Below, in pieces: positions 45,673-54,637 of a stretch of 64,000 bases of DNA (position 1 is its first letter; each line of letters opens with the position of its first letter). Position numbers and translations under genes: made by a program. The notes under the pieces are model-generated. The model saw only the letters and a list, made by a program, of their open reading frames with translations. It was not told the DNA's origin and did no database searches. This DNA is from Chryseotalea sp. WA131a (GTDB taxonomy: Bacteria > Bacteroidota > Bacteroidia > Cytophagales > Cyclobacteriaceae), in assembly GCA_025370075.1 (NCBI GenBank), contig CP073016.1, positions 2,976,001 to 3,040,000 of the forward strand, in the 5' to 3' direction.

Positions 45673-46981
45673 TTCCTCGTATCAAGCTTACTACCGTCAA
45701 GAAAACGATCTTAATATCAAGCCAAAAAGACCAATTTTCAATATAGTAACGGTCTAATCGCACTCGGTTTTCCATATCAGATAAGTTTTTGGTTTCGCCT
45801 CGGTAGCCCATGCATTGAGCAAGTCCGGTGATGCCAGGTTTAATGTAATGCCTTCCCAAAAAATTTTCGATTAATTTGCTATATTGTTCGTTGTGCTTTA
45901 GCATGTGCGGCCGAGGACCAATCAATGACATATCTCCAATCAAAACATTAATAAATTGAGGGAATTCGTCTATGCTACTTTTACGTAAAAACTTTCCGAT
46001 TTGAGTGATGCGGCTATCTCCCTTTGTAGCTTGAGTTAAATCTGCTTCTTGATTTACCACCATGGTTCTGAATTTAATGCAGCCGAAAGGAATGCTTTTC
46101 TCGCCATTTCGCTGTTGAACAAAGAAAACAGGGCCCCGTGAATCTAACTTTATCAATAATGCTATAAGGGGAACTAACCATGATAAAACAATGATACAAA
46201 ACAAAATTGTGAAAGCTAGATCAAAGGTTCTTTTCAAGAGCTGATTTATCGACTCATCAAGAGGTATAACGGCAATATCCTGTAAATTTTTTTGATCATC
46301 TATTTGTATGGCGCGAGTGGCTTTGGCATCCATTACAATTTTGACATTAATCAGCGAATCCAATCCAAAGTTTACGAGCCTGTTCAATTGGGTTTCACTA
46401 ACATTTGGAATACAACAAAAAATCATGTGAACGTCATTCTCTTCGCAAAATTGTTCAATCTCTTCAACAAAGAAGTAATCGGCATTAAAATCAAAATACC
46501 TAAGAAACCTCAATTTTTCATCTGGGTTCCGCAGGTAGTATTTTCTTACGTCATAAGAAATTTCGTTCCTTCCAATTAATATAAAATCCCTAACAATCTC
46601 TTTTGATTGTATCTTCCTAAGGTATAAAACAAAAAATTTGAATAGATAAAAGCAGGGTATAAAAATAACGTACACAATTGCAATCTGCTGTATAGAATAG
46701 CTGCGCCTGAAGAAAAAAATCAATGAAACCACTACCGATAGATGAATAAATAGAAAAACAAATTGGCTCTTAAAAATCTTTGTCAATGACCATGATTTGG
46801 AAACCGAATAGGGGTTGGCCACGAGTACAAGAAAAAACCAAGCTAGATTTGAATAAATGATTAAGTATAGCTCGTTGACTTGGTCGCCCCTAGAAAATTG
46901 GGTCAAATAAGAAAGGTAAATGGAGAGATTCAGAAAAAGCAAATCTGCTATAATGAATAGAAGCCTAATCAGTTGTGGCAT
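45656..46981 (-). CDS. WbaP-like polyprenyl-phosphate hexose-1-P transferase
   Basis: 441 residues: four to five N-terminal membrane helices, a central nucleotide-binding-like region, and the C-terminal bacterial sugar transferase domain with RTFDLAFTILFCI, KFRTMV, FLRKSSIDEFPQF and RPHMLKHN. It transfers a hexose-1-phosphate to the lipid carrier. Together with the WecA-like protein the locus holds two initiating enzymes, possibly for two glycans. Confidence 0.93.
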   Translation of the reverse strand: MPQLIRLLFIIADLLFLNLSIYLSYLTQFSRGDQVNELYLIIYSNLAWFFLVLVANPYSVSKSWSLTKIFKSQFVFLFIHLSVVVSLIFFFRRSYSIQQIAIVYVIFIPCFYLFKFFVLYLRKIQSKEIVRDFILIGRNEISYDVRKYYLRNPDEKLRFLRYFDFNADYFFVEEIEQFCEENDVHMIFCCIPNVSETQLNRLVNFGLDSLINVKIVMDAKATRAIQIDDQKNLQDIAVIPLDESINQLLKRTFDLAFTILFCIIVLSWLVPLIALLIKLDSRGPVFFVQQRNGEKSIPFGCIKFRTMVVNQEADLTQATKGDSRITQIGKFLRKSSIDEFPQFINVLIGDMSLIGPRPHMLKHNEQYSKLIENFLGRHYIKPGITGLAQCMGYRGETKNLSDMENRVRLDRYYIENWSFWLDIKIVFLTVVSLIRGSDKAF

Positions 46982-47011
46982 CTTGGCAGTCTTGAATTTT
47001 CACAAGGTTAA

Positions 47012-48208
47012 TTAGAATTTTTGAATTCCCAATGAAAAAATACTTTTCGTTGACAAGGCATTGGATACAATTAACTGATGTACCAAAGCAAAAAAAATAA
47101 CCCCCTGATAACGGCTCAAAAAAACTTCTGTTACTCCATACACGATGAATGGGAAAAGCAAGAGAATGCCTAGCATGTTTTGATTCTTTACTGATAAATA
47201 AATAGGTCGGAGCAAAATAATAAGAAGCCCTATCAGTCCTATAATTCCATTTGAAAGGTATGATTGAATAAACTGATTATGGGAATTAAAATTTGCCATT
47301 GCAAAATTAGTCAAATTGTGAGTTCGGTAGTAGTCGTTAAGGACTAGGCTATAGTCACCAGTGCCCACACCCAACAAAGGATTTGAATTGGCAAGAATTG
47401 CGGATTCCCAAAGGCTCATTCTTTCCCAGTAGTCATTTTGGTTGCTGATTGAGCGGAACTGATCGCCACCTTGGAATACAATCGTTAGCCCTACCATGCA
47501 AACCAACAATATCGTTACTAGAGAAACTGAAACAGATTCTCTCTTTGATTTTTTCTCCAAAGTGTATTTGGAAATAAAAAATGAGAATATAAGTAACATG
47601 CTAATGAAAACTGTTTGCCCTCCTGTGAGCATCAAAATTAAAAAAAAGAAAATCACCAATCCGATCATCCAAATCGTATAGCGTTTAGGCAATTCATAAT
47701 ACAAAAGATAAAGCCCGTAGGTGATAGCAAAGATTAGGTAATAGGCGAAATAAGTGGGATCGAGATCAATTGACCGCGTAAGTGCACCATAGAAAAACGC
47801 TTGAAGGTCACCTGTATGAGTATAAGAAACCACGGCACTTGCCAGACATATAAAGCTGGCCGCCAACAACCCTACTGCAAAAAAGTAAAAAACTTGATCG
47901 AGCCTCTGCTTTGAAAAATTAGGCAGGCAGGTGATGGCAATGGGTAGGCCAATTAAACTTAAGTTGGTTTCTAGTTGCCTTACACCTAGATCAATATCAG
48001 ACGAGTAGATTAGGCCACCTGCAAGAATCAAAAAGAACAGCAGCAGATCCCATGATTGATACAAAAAACTTGAAAAGGGAAAATTCTTGATGCTCAAAAA
48101 GATGCTCAATAATGCCATAACTAACAATAACCGCGAACTGACCAATTGGGAAAGAGGGATTGTAAAACAAAAGGTATAAAATGGATATTTATAAAATCGG
48201 TTTCTCAT
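47012..48208 (-). CDS. O-antigen ligase/polymerase-like membrane protein
   Basis: 398 residues with ten or more membrane helices. The Wzy/WaaL-type periplasmic loop is visible: ERMSLWESAILANSNPLLGV, then GDYSLVLNDYY and FNSHNQFIQSYLSNGIIGL. Either ligase or polymerase. Its 5' side is now only 39 bp from a complete insertion sequence that may have displaced its original promoter. Confidence 0.85.
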   Translation of the reverse strand: MRNRFYKYPFYTFCFTIPLSQLVSSRLLLVMALLSIFLSIKNFPFSSFLYQSWDLLLFFLILAGGLIYSSDIDLGVRQLETNLSLIGLPIAITCLPNFSKQRLDQVFYFFAVGLLAASFICLASAVVSYTHTGDLQAFFYGALTRSIDLDPTYFAYYLIFAITYGLYLLYYELPKRYTIWMIGLVIFFFLILMLTGGQTVFISMLLIFSFFISKYTLEKKSKRESVSVSLVTILLVCMVGLTIVFQGGDQFRSISNQNDYWERMSLWESAILANSNPLLGVGTGDYSLVLNDYYRTHNLTNFAMANFNSHNQFIQSYLSNGIIGLIGLLIILLRPIYLSVKNQNMLGILLLFPFIVYGVTEVFLSRYQGVIFFALVHQLIVSNALSTKSIFSLGIQKF

Positions 48209-48242
48209 AGGTGAATTTCTAAAAAAAAACTTTTTTGTAATT

Positions 48243-49396
48243 TAATAACTGATGTTACGCAAAATTGAGTTTGAGTTGAGTTCCAGCTTTTAGTTTTTTG
48301 AGTTCAGTTAGGGCTTTTTCCATAGCCTTTGTGTACAGGATTGCTTTCATGGCAAAATGGTTAAGTTTTTTGTTGACCTTCATTTTCTCCAGTTTGATAA
48401 AAGCGATCAGGCAGGTGAAGACATGGTTTGCCTGTGTGCGCACTGTGTGTGCTGGAGAACCGCACAATGCCACATTTGATTTTAAACTTTTGTGATACTC
48501 TTCCTCTTTCCATCGTTTTTCATAGATCGTGATTATCTGCTGAAAGGTTTGTGTCAAATCGCTGCAGACCAGATACAGGGATGCCGTGCTGTTGTCTTCG
48601 TTTACGTAGACCTCCTTGATCAAATGCACGGGGAAGGTAACCCCCTCCAGGTAGACTTGTTGGCGCATGCCCGGTCCCAAGCTGAGTGATTCGACTCCTA
48701 CATAACAGCCCCTGTTTTTATCGGGCAAGGTCAGGGCAACCTTGCGGTTGTTCTTGACGGGCATGACAAAATCCTTGTCCAGCCCTCCTTTGACAAACAC
48801 CATGTTCTCTGCCGAGGCGTACCACACATCGTTGACCACCCATTTGAATTTCACTTGGTTGTCGGCCACATGCCGTAAGATATCCCGGTACATTTCGTTC
48901 TTGGTCCGTTCGCTCACCCTTTTCTCCCTCCCGGTCTTTTCATCTTTGGCCCAGGCCGTTTTGCGCACCAGGTCCATCCCGATGGGCAGGCTCACCCCTT
49001 TGCTGTAGTACAGGGCACTCAGGATATTCATCCCCTTTACGCTGCGCCCCTTGCTGTGGTCGTAATGCCAGGTGACCAGCTCGTTCTCATCGCTATATTC
49101 TTTCTCTGCCACCGAATCATCCATGGCAATGATCGCATCCCCTTGTTCAACTTCCCGCACGGTGCGCTTCACATATTCCCAGAGTTGCTTGCCCGTGAAA
49201 TCCTCCCCAGAAAGAAAACGTGTGAACTTGTCGTGGCTGATGCTATCTTTCAGCGCTCGCGATAATTCGGTGTGTGTGACCTTCCCAAACGAACTGATCT
49301 GGTAATCGGTCAGAATATCCAAGATGTGTTTGTCCATGGCTCAAGTTACTATTTTCCACCAACTCTCAGTAGCTTCGTGCGTAACATCAGTTAATA
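48243..49396 (-). mobile_element. Complete insertion sequence with 5-bp target duplication
   Basis: Terminal inverted repeats ACTGATGTTACGCA are perfect at 48248-48261 and 49378-49391, flanked by the direct repeat TAATA at 48243-48247 and 49392-49396. The element is 1144 bp and contains one DDE transposase gene. Intact ends and ORF suggest a recent insertion, between the O-antigen ligase-like gene and the unknown membrane-protein gene. Confidence 0.95.
48255..49337 (-). CDS. DDE transposase, IS4-superfamily (IS701-like)
   Basis: 360 residues. The DDE residues are visible: IIAMDDSVAEKEY (first D), WVVNDVWYASAENM (second D) and YEKRWKEEEYHKSLKSN (E, in the Y-(2)-R-(3)-E-(6)-K pattern). Its stop lies just inside the left terminal repeat. 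It appears richer in GC than its neighbours, as expected for a newcomer. Exact IS family not determined. Confidence 0.9.
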   Translation of the reverse strand: MDKHILDILTDYQISSFGKVTHTELSRALKDSISHDKFTRFLSGEDFTGKQLWEYVKRTVREVEQGDAIIAMDDSVAEKEYSDENELVTWHYDHSKGRSVKGMNILSALYYSKGVSLPIGMDLVRKTAWAKDEKTGREKRVSERTKNEMYRDILRHVADNQVKFKWVVNDVWYASAENMVFVKGGLDKDFVMPVKNNRKVALTLPDKNRGCYVGVESLSLGPGMRQQVYLEGVTFPVHLIKEVYVNEDNSTASLYLVCSDLTQTFQQIITIYEKRWKEEEYHKSLKSNVALCGSPAHTVRTQANHVFTCLIAFIKLEKMKVNKKLNHFAMKAILYTKAMEKALTELKKLKAGTQLKLNFA

Positions 49397-49575
49397 AAAA
49401 AACAAATTTATGTAGCAAAAAAGGGGACTTTAGTAACCAGTCTTGCAGGCAGTTCCTTATTTCATTTAAGCTGTTCTTGAATAGAACACTAACTTGCAGA
49501 AAAATATTGTAAAGCCGCACATTTGGAGGGCTAATCTTTTACGTTATGTGTAACTTCACCCAAATTTAAAACTGC

Positions 49576-51744
49576 ATGAATTTAAAGCCCGCCAGATATC
49601 TAATAAACTTATCACTATTTGCTGCCTTTATAAGTTTTTCCACTTCGTGTGCATATTTATGGCTTCGAATCGGTCTTAACGATCAAAGCAATTATATAGT
49701 CAGGGTACTTGGGTTTAGCCTATTGATTATTTTCTTTCCTTCTACACAAGATATTGTTCTAGCCTATATTGGGCGTTCAAGAAAAACAAATGCGATAATA
49801 ATAATTACGACAGTTTTAATTCTTGCTACCCTTCTAGGTTTTTTTGGAATGGAACTTCCCCAGTTCTTTTTTTACATAGGTTACATTCTACTAATTTGTC
49901 ATTTGTATCTGCTCTTAACAAGTTATAAAAATAAAAGAACAATAATCTATTTTGCCTTTACCGCTCTTTTATCTCTCTGGGTTATTGGTGTTTGTTGGTC
50001 TAAGCAGACCCTAAATCCAACATTTTTAGAAAGTGCTGCCGCGGGAATCTTAGGCTGGGCAGGCTGGAATGGCACCGATACATTATACCACATTGCCTTA
50101 TCTCAAATGCTAAAAACATACCATATTCCTTCAACAGGAATAGATGGCCTTCCCTTTACATATTATCATTTTGGAAGCCATTTTATTTTCGCAAGTCTAT
50201 CTTCCTTAATTGATGTACCTGTATTGGAATTATACAATATGGGCTATCCAATTCTTATAATTCCCGTTTTTTTTCAATTAACATTTCTTGCAATCAAAGG
50301 AATCAAGGACGTTGTTAGCCATTCAAATTCTTCACCAATAGGACTAATATCATTTTTTGTATTTATTTTCTATTTTCTTCAACTTGTTAGGCACCATTAC
50401 GCGGGGGGGGGGCTAGGAACAACTTTTCTGGTCTCTGAGTCAAGCACCTTTTCTCTCATTTTTTTCATCTATTCTGCTTCACTTGTGTTGACCTATTGGA
50501 AACTAAAAGAAAACTCATTTGTTGGAATTTTTCTACTATTCTTGGTTATTCCAGTTTCGATTATTATGCTTGGCTTCATGAAGATTTCGACTTTTTACAT
50601 ATTTGAAGGGATACTAACCTATCTCTTCATTCGGATGAAAGCATACTTAAAAATCAGGAACATTTGCTTTCTGCTATTAAATTTCTGCTCTGTGGCTTTT
50701 GTGCTATTTTATTCATTGGAAACGTTACCATGGGGGCTAAGGTCTCATTTAAAGCCTTCTCTTGATTCAACCGGATTAGATCCATTTTCATTTTTCCAAA
50801 TGGAATTCAAACCTCTTGATTTTGCCCTCATGTACTATCAAGTCACTCTTTTGATTCTAGCCTTTCTATTGTGTTCAAAGATTAAGTCCTTCAAATTACT
50901 TTCAAAAAGCTTTCATCGAAAAGAGACTCTAGGAATTGAGGTGGTAGTGGTATCAATAATTATGGGTCTTATTCCTGTTATGTTGCTTAAGCTATATCTA
51001 CCCAATTACATGTATTTTCTATTTGTTCAGTCATTTCTGAGTATACTTTTTATTCCCGCATATTTAAAGGAAAATTTTTTTCAGATAAAAAACCCTTCCA
51101 TCCGATGGAAGGTAGTGGGAATATCAAGCTTGGTACTCGTTGTTGTTTTCAGTTTCTTTTTTATTTCTATCCAAAAAGACCTTAATGGAATTGTCAATAT
51201 TAACCTCCGAACAAGGACAGAATTGGCGCACGATAAATCCATCGCATGGACAAAAATAGATTTTCTTAAATCTGTGAAACTACTTAGGCAGGTTCAATCA
51301 AAACAGTTGATTGTTGACTCAATTACGGGTAACCCTATCCTTAGAATCCTAACAAAACTAAAGGAACTCGATTCTCTACCACTACGAGAGAAGAATGAGT
51401 CACTCATTTACGCTGATCTTTCAGAAATACCTATGAAAGCTCGTAATCCTACAACAACCTTATTTTGGGTAGATTTCTCAAAAGTCAATCCAAATTGGAT
51501 GCTGTTCTGTTATGACCTGCCCATGATCATACCCGCCCTTTCCGGCATTGCAATGATAGATGGAATGCCTTGCAATTGCCCGAATTTAATCGGGCATGGA
51601 TACATTTTTTACGCTGACAAGGCAGATTGCAAACCAATTGAATCGATGGAAGAATTGAAAAAAAAGATTAAGGTCAGTGGCATCAAACAAATCTTCGTAT
51701 TTAATAAGACAACCTATGTTTTTGAGAAGATTCTTATAAACTGA
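49576..51744 (+). CDS. Large polytopic membrane protein of unknown family, with poly-G tract
   Basis: 722 residues with about twelve membrane helices and a C-terminal soluble part (from about residue 540). The block GWNGTDTLYHIALSQMLKTY followed by FTYYHFGSHFIFASL resembles GT-C glycosyltransferases or polysaccharide membrane enzymes, with candidate acidic loop residues, but I cannot assign a family. A run of ten G (50403-50412) inside the codons for AGGGLG (276-281) could slip and switch the gene on or off. It is the only + strand gene of the left part of the polysaccharide region. Confidence 0.78.
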   Translation: MNLKPARYLINLSLFAAFISFSTSCAYLWLRIGLNDQSNYIVRVLGFSLLIIFFPSTQDIVLAYIGRSRKTNAIIIITTVLILATLLGFFGMELPQFFFYIGYILLICHLYLLLTSYKNKRTIIYFAFTALLSLWVIGVCWSKQTLNPTFLESAAAGILGWAGWNGTDTLYHIALSQMLKTYHIPSTGIDGLPFTYYHFGSHFIFASLSSLIDVPVLELYNMGYPILIIPVFFQLTFLAIKGIKDVVSHSNSSPIGLISFFVFIFYFLQLVRHHYAGGGLGTTFLVSESSTFSLIFFIYSASLVLTYWKLKENSFVGIFLLFLVIPVSIIMLGFMKISTFYIFEGILTYLFIRMKAYLKIRNICFLLLNFCSVAFVLFYSLETLPWGLRSHLKPSLDSTGLDPFSFFQMEFKPLDFALMYYQVTLLILAFLLCSKIKSFKLLSKSFHRKETLGIEVVVVSIIMGLIPVMLLKLYLPNYMYFLFVQSFLSILFIPAYLKENFFQIKNPSIRWKVVGISSLVLVVVFSFFFISIQKDLNGIVNINLRTRTELAHDKSIAWTKIDFLKSVKLLRQVQSKQLIVDSITGNPILRILTKLKELDSLPLREKNESLIYADLSEIPMKARNPTTTLFWVDFSKVNPNWMLFCYDLPMIIPALSGIAMIDGMPCNCPNLIGHGYIFYADKADCKPIESMEELKKKIKVSGIKQIFVFNKTTYVFEKILIN
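50403..50412 (+). repeat. Poly-G tract (10 G) inside a coding sequence
   Basis: Ten consecutive G in frame for three Gly codons. Homopolymeric G runs of this length are classic slipped-strand phase-variation sites in surface-glycan genes; a gain or loss of one base would frameshift the protein at residue 280. Confidence 0.85.
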
Positions 51745-52287
51745 TTACTGAAATCGAAACAAATTAAGATTCCTTAATGAATGCGCGAATTCAAGAAGAG
51801 AGACGAATGTAAAATCCGATTTAAAGTATTCATTTTTCTTATCAGATATGAATACTGTCTTCATTCCTAGTTTTGAACCAAAGAGGATGTCCGAGTGTGA
51901 GTCGCCAATCATGATGCTTTGGTCAAACCGGAGATTGGGAAATTCTTTTTTAGCCTGCAATGCCATTCCAACATCCGGTTTTCTGCAATTGCACTCAAAA
52001 TTATTATGAGGACAATAAAATATTCTGTCAATTCTACCACCGCCTTGCCTTATGCTATTCGTTAGCTTCTCGTGAATCATTAACAAATCTTGATGAGAGA
52101 ATAAGCCCTTGGCAATCCCTCTCTGGTTTGTGACTATAAAAATTCTTTGAAAAAAATCTGAAAGCAAGTTTACAGCCTCAATTGCTCCAGGTAAAATGAT
52201 TAAAGAGTCTGGATTGGTTACATATCCATTTTCTATTTTCCTATTTAGAACCCCATCTCGATCTAAGAATAATGTCCAGCTATTCAT
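51745..52287 (-). CDS. gmhB: D-glycero-D-manno-heptose-1,7-bisphosphate 7-phosphatase
   Basis: 180 residues, HAD superfamily: nucleophile motif LFLDRDGVLNRKI, IVTNQRGIAKG, a zinc-type Cys/His cluster FYCPHNNFECNCRKP and MIGDSHSDI. It removes the 7-phosphate to give heptose 1-phosphate. Eight bases overlap the hddC-like gene; gmhA and hddA lie upstream in the same run, completing the pathway. Confidence 0.92.
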   Translation of the reverse strand: MNSWTLFLDRDGVLNRKIENGYVTNPDSLIILPGAIEAVNLLSDFFQRIFIVTNQRGIAKGLFSHQDLLMIHEKLTNSIRQGGGRIDRIFYCPHNNFECNCRKPDVGMALQAKKEFPNLRFDQSIMIGDSHSDILFGSKLGMKTVFISDKKNEYFKSDFTFVSLLEFAHSLRNLNLFRFQ

Positions 52288-53008
52288 TCTTTACTATTAA
52301 CTCGGGAAATTCAACTTGTGCCCTTTCATAGTCCTCCGGAACCCCAATGTCAATGAAAAAAAAATTTGACCGATAAGCCTTTAAACCAAATGATCCATTA
52401 CTAGTTTCAAGTATATCCTTTTCAAAAGAAAATTTATCGGAAGAATATTTCTTAATGAAATTTGTATAAAACCCTGAAGTAAATAAATAAGCACCACAGT
52501 TAATGTAACCTTTCTCGACAAACATTTTTTTGTTAAACTTTGTAATCGAATTTCTATGATCAATAGACAACGAACCATACCTAGAAAAGTTTGTCATTTC
52601 GCACGAAGCAATACTTATGTCTGAATGATTCTGTTCATGAAATTTTAAAAAAGACGACAACTCAAATGCCGCGTATGTGTCTCCATTCAATACTAGGTAA
52701 TTCTCACAATCACCAAATCCATGTAACGCATACTTTATCGCTCCTCCTGTACCCAATGGAGTCTCCTCCTGTATGTACTTTATCATAATATTCTTATAAC
52801 TATATCCGAGCCGAGCTGCAATCAAATCCGCCTTGTAACCCACTGAAAGAATGACCTCTGCAACGATTTTTTGTTGATAGATCCATTCCAATAAATAAAT
52901 CAAAAAGGGCAAACCCTTGATTGGTGCCAATGATTTAGGCACCTCTTGAACCACAGGCCGTAATCGTGTGCCAAGCCCCCCAGCGAGAATCAAAACGCCT
53001 AGTCTCAC
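52280..53008 (-). CDS. hddC: Heptose-1-phosphate nucleotidyltransferase (HddC-like)
   Basis: 242 residues of the nucleotidyltransferase fold: ILAGGLGTRLRPVVQEVPKS (signature), then LGTGGAIKYAL and LVLNGDTY. In this context it should make GDP-D-glycero-alpha-D-manno-heptose. The choice of GDP over ADP is inferred from the partner HddA-type kinase. It overlaps gmhA by 4 bp (ATGA). Confidence 0.88.
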   Translation of the reverse strand: MRLGVLILAGGLGTRLRPVVQEVPKSLAPIKGLPFLIYLLEWIYQQKIVAEVILSVGYKADLIAARLGYSYKNIMIKYIQEETPLGTGGAIKYALHGFGDCENYLVLNGDTYAAFELSSFLKFHEQNHSDISIASCEMTNFSRYGSLSIDHRNSITKFNKKMFVEKGYINCGAYLFTSGFYTNFIKKYSSDKFSFEKDILETSNGSFGLKAYRSNFFFIDIGVPEDYERAQVEFPELIVKNE

Positions 53009-53580
53009 TTCTTAAATATTGTTGCTTCAACATACTCGCAAATAATGTGTCCAACAAGAATGTGGCTTTCCTGAATTCTTGGAGTATCTGTGGAAGGAAC
53101 ATTAATGAGATACTTGCAAATATTCGACATCCTTCCACCGGACTTTCCAGTAAATCCAATTGTTATCATACCGAGTTCGTTAGCTTTATTTAATGCATTA
53201 ATCACATTTTTTGAATTGCCGGATGTTGATATCCCAAACAAAATATCTCCCTTCCTTCCAACACCGGTTATCATTCGGGAATACACATCGTCATAGCTAT
53301 AATCATTCCCGACTGCAGTTAAGAATGACGTGTTGACATGCAATGCCTCAGAATAAAGGGGCTTTCTATCAAAATAGAATCTGCCAGAAAATTCAGCTGC
53401 CAAATGTTGAGCATCTGCAGCGCTTCCACCATTTCCGCAAAACAAGACTTTTTTATCATGATTAAAAGCATTTATGACTTCGTTCACAATTTTGCCTATT
53501 TCCTCTATTATTCTTTTGTCAGATGCCAGGACAGTTTTTACTGCTATCGATTCCTGGATAATTTCTTCAATCGCTTTCAT
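53005..53580 (-). CDS. gmhA: Sedoheptulose 7-phosphate isomerase
   Basis: 191 residues, SIS domain with VLFCGNGGSAADAQHLAAE, FGISTSGNSKNVINAL and a C-terminal RIQESHILVGHIICEYVE helix. It converts sedoheptulose 7-phosphate to D-glycero-D-manno-heptose 7-phosphate, the first heptose step. Part of a tightly packed - strand run. Confidence 0.93.
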   Translation of the reverse strand: MKAIEEIIQESIAVKTVLASDKRIIEEIGKIVNEVINAFNHDKKVLFCGNGGSAADAQHLAAEFSGRFYFDRKPLYSEALHVNTSFLTAVGNDYSYDDVYSRMITGVGRKGDILFGISTSGNSKNVINALNKANELGMITIGFTGKSGGRMSNICKYLINVPSTDTPRIQESHILVGHIICEYVEATIFKK

Positions 53581-53595
53581 ATTTTTATTGTTAAG

Positions 53596-54627
53596 TTAAG
53601 CTTGCCAAGAAGTTAGGCCTTTGTCCACAAAACTAAAGTTTTTAACCTCACCCCCAAACTCGGATAATTTATTCATCACTTTATATCTCGTATTATCCGG
53701 ACAGAAGAAAAACATAAAACCACCACCACCAGCACCAGAAATTTTTCCACCGATAGAGCCTTCGCTCATAGCTGCCTCATAAATTTTATCTAATACTAGA
53801 TTTGTAATCCCCGATGCCATGTTTTTCTTATGAAGCCAACCAAAATTCAAAACCTCACCAATCTTATTGAGTTGTCCCTTAAGCAGGGCTTCTTTCATCA
53901 TAATCGACTGTTCCTTTAATTTATGCATGGCATCAATTGATTCATTGTTTTTTTGCAAAACATTCTTTTGCTGAGCCTTAATAATCTCTGAAGAGAGTCG
54001 ACTGGTACCTGTATAGTAAAGAACAATATTGTTCTCTAATTCATGAATATAATCCTCATTTATCCGCAAGGGGTTCACAATCACTTTATCCTCTCCAAAA
54101 AATTCCATAAAATTAAATCCACCAAAAGTGGCGGCATACTGATCTTGCTTTCCACCGGCCATACCTAAGTCAATTCTTTCAATTTCAAAAGCCAAGTGAG
54201 CGATGTCGTATTCACCCAACGGTAGGTTAAGCCACTCCACAAATGCGCCTAAAACAGCAACCATAAGAGTTGATGATGTTCCGAGCCCTGAGCCAGCAGG
54301 GGCATCGACAAAAGTATAAAGTTCAAATCCTATCGGATTTTTTAAGAAGTCTTTAAGAATCCTATTATAAATACCCTTAAAAAGATCAAACTGCCCATCA
54401 ATTTGCAAATTTTGGGTCGCCTCAATTTCCAATTCTTCTCCTCTATCAAATGTTCTAAATACAATCCTCTTATCAGTCCTGGGAATTATTGATGCATACG
54501 CGTAAAGGCTCACTGTTGCATTTAGTATACTTCCTCCATAAAGATCAGAGTATGGGCTGACATCTGTACCACCACCTGCCAGGCCAATTCGTAATGGTGC
54601 TTTCGATCGATAAATGGGCTGTCGCAT
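53596..54627 (-). CDS. hddA: D-glycero-alpha-D-manno-heptose 7-phosphate kinase (HddA, GHMP family)
   Basis: 343 residues. The N-terminal RIGLAGGGTDVSPYSDLYGG and the ATP motif PAGSGLGTSSTLM are the GHMP hallmarks of the HddA group; KISGAGGGGFMFFFC near the end is motif 3. It phosphorylates heptose 7-phosphate at C1. 15 bp separate it from gmhA. Confidence 0.93.
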   Translation of the reverse strand: MRQPIYRSKAPLRIGLAGGGTDVSPYSDLYGGSILNATVSLYAYASIIPRTDKRIVFRTFDRGEELEIEATQNLQIDGQFDLFKGIYNRILKDFLKNPIGFELYTFVDAPAGSGLGTSSTLMVAVLGAFVEWLNLPLGEYDIAHLAFEIERIDLGMAGGKQDQYAATFGGFNFMEFFGEDKVIVNPLRINEDYIHELENNIVLYYTGTSRLSSEIIKAQQKNVLQKNNESIDAMHKLKEQSIMMKEALLKGQLNKIGEVLNFGWLHKKNMASGITNLVLDKIYEAAMSEGSIGGKISGAGGGGFMFFFCPDNTRYKVMNKLSEFGGEVKNFSFVDKGLTSWQA

Positions 54628-54637
54628 AATTATGAAT

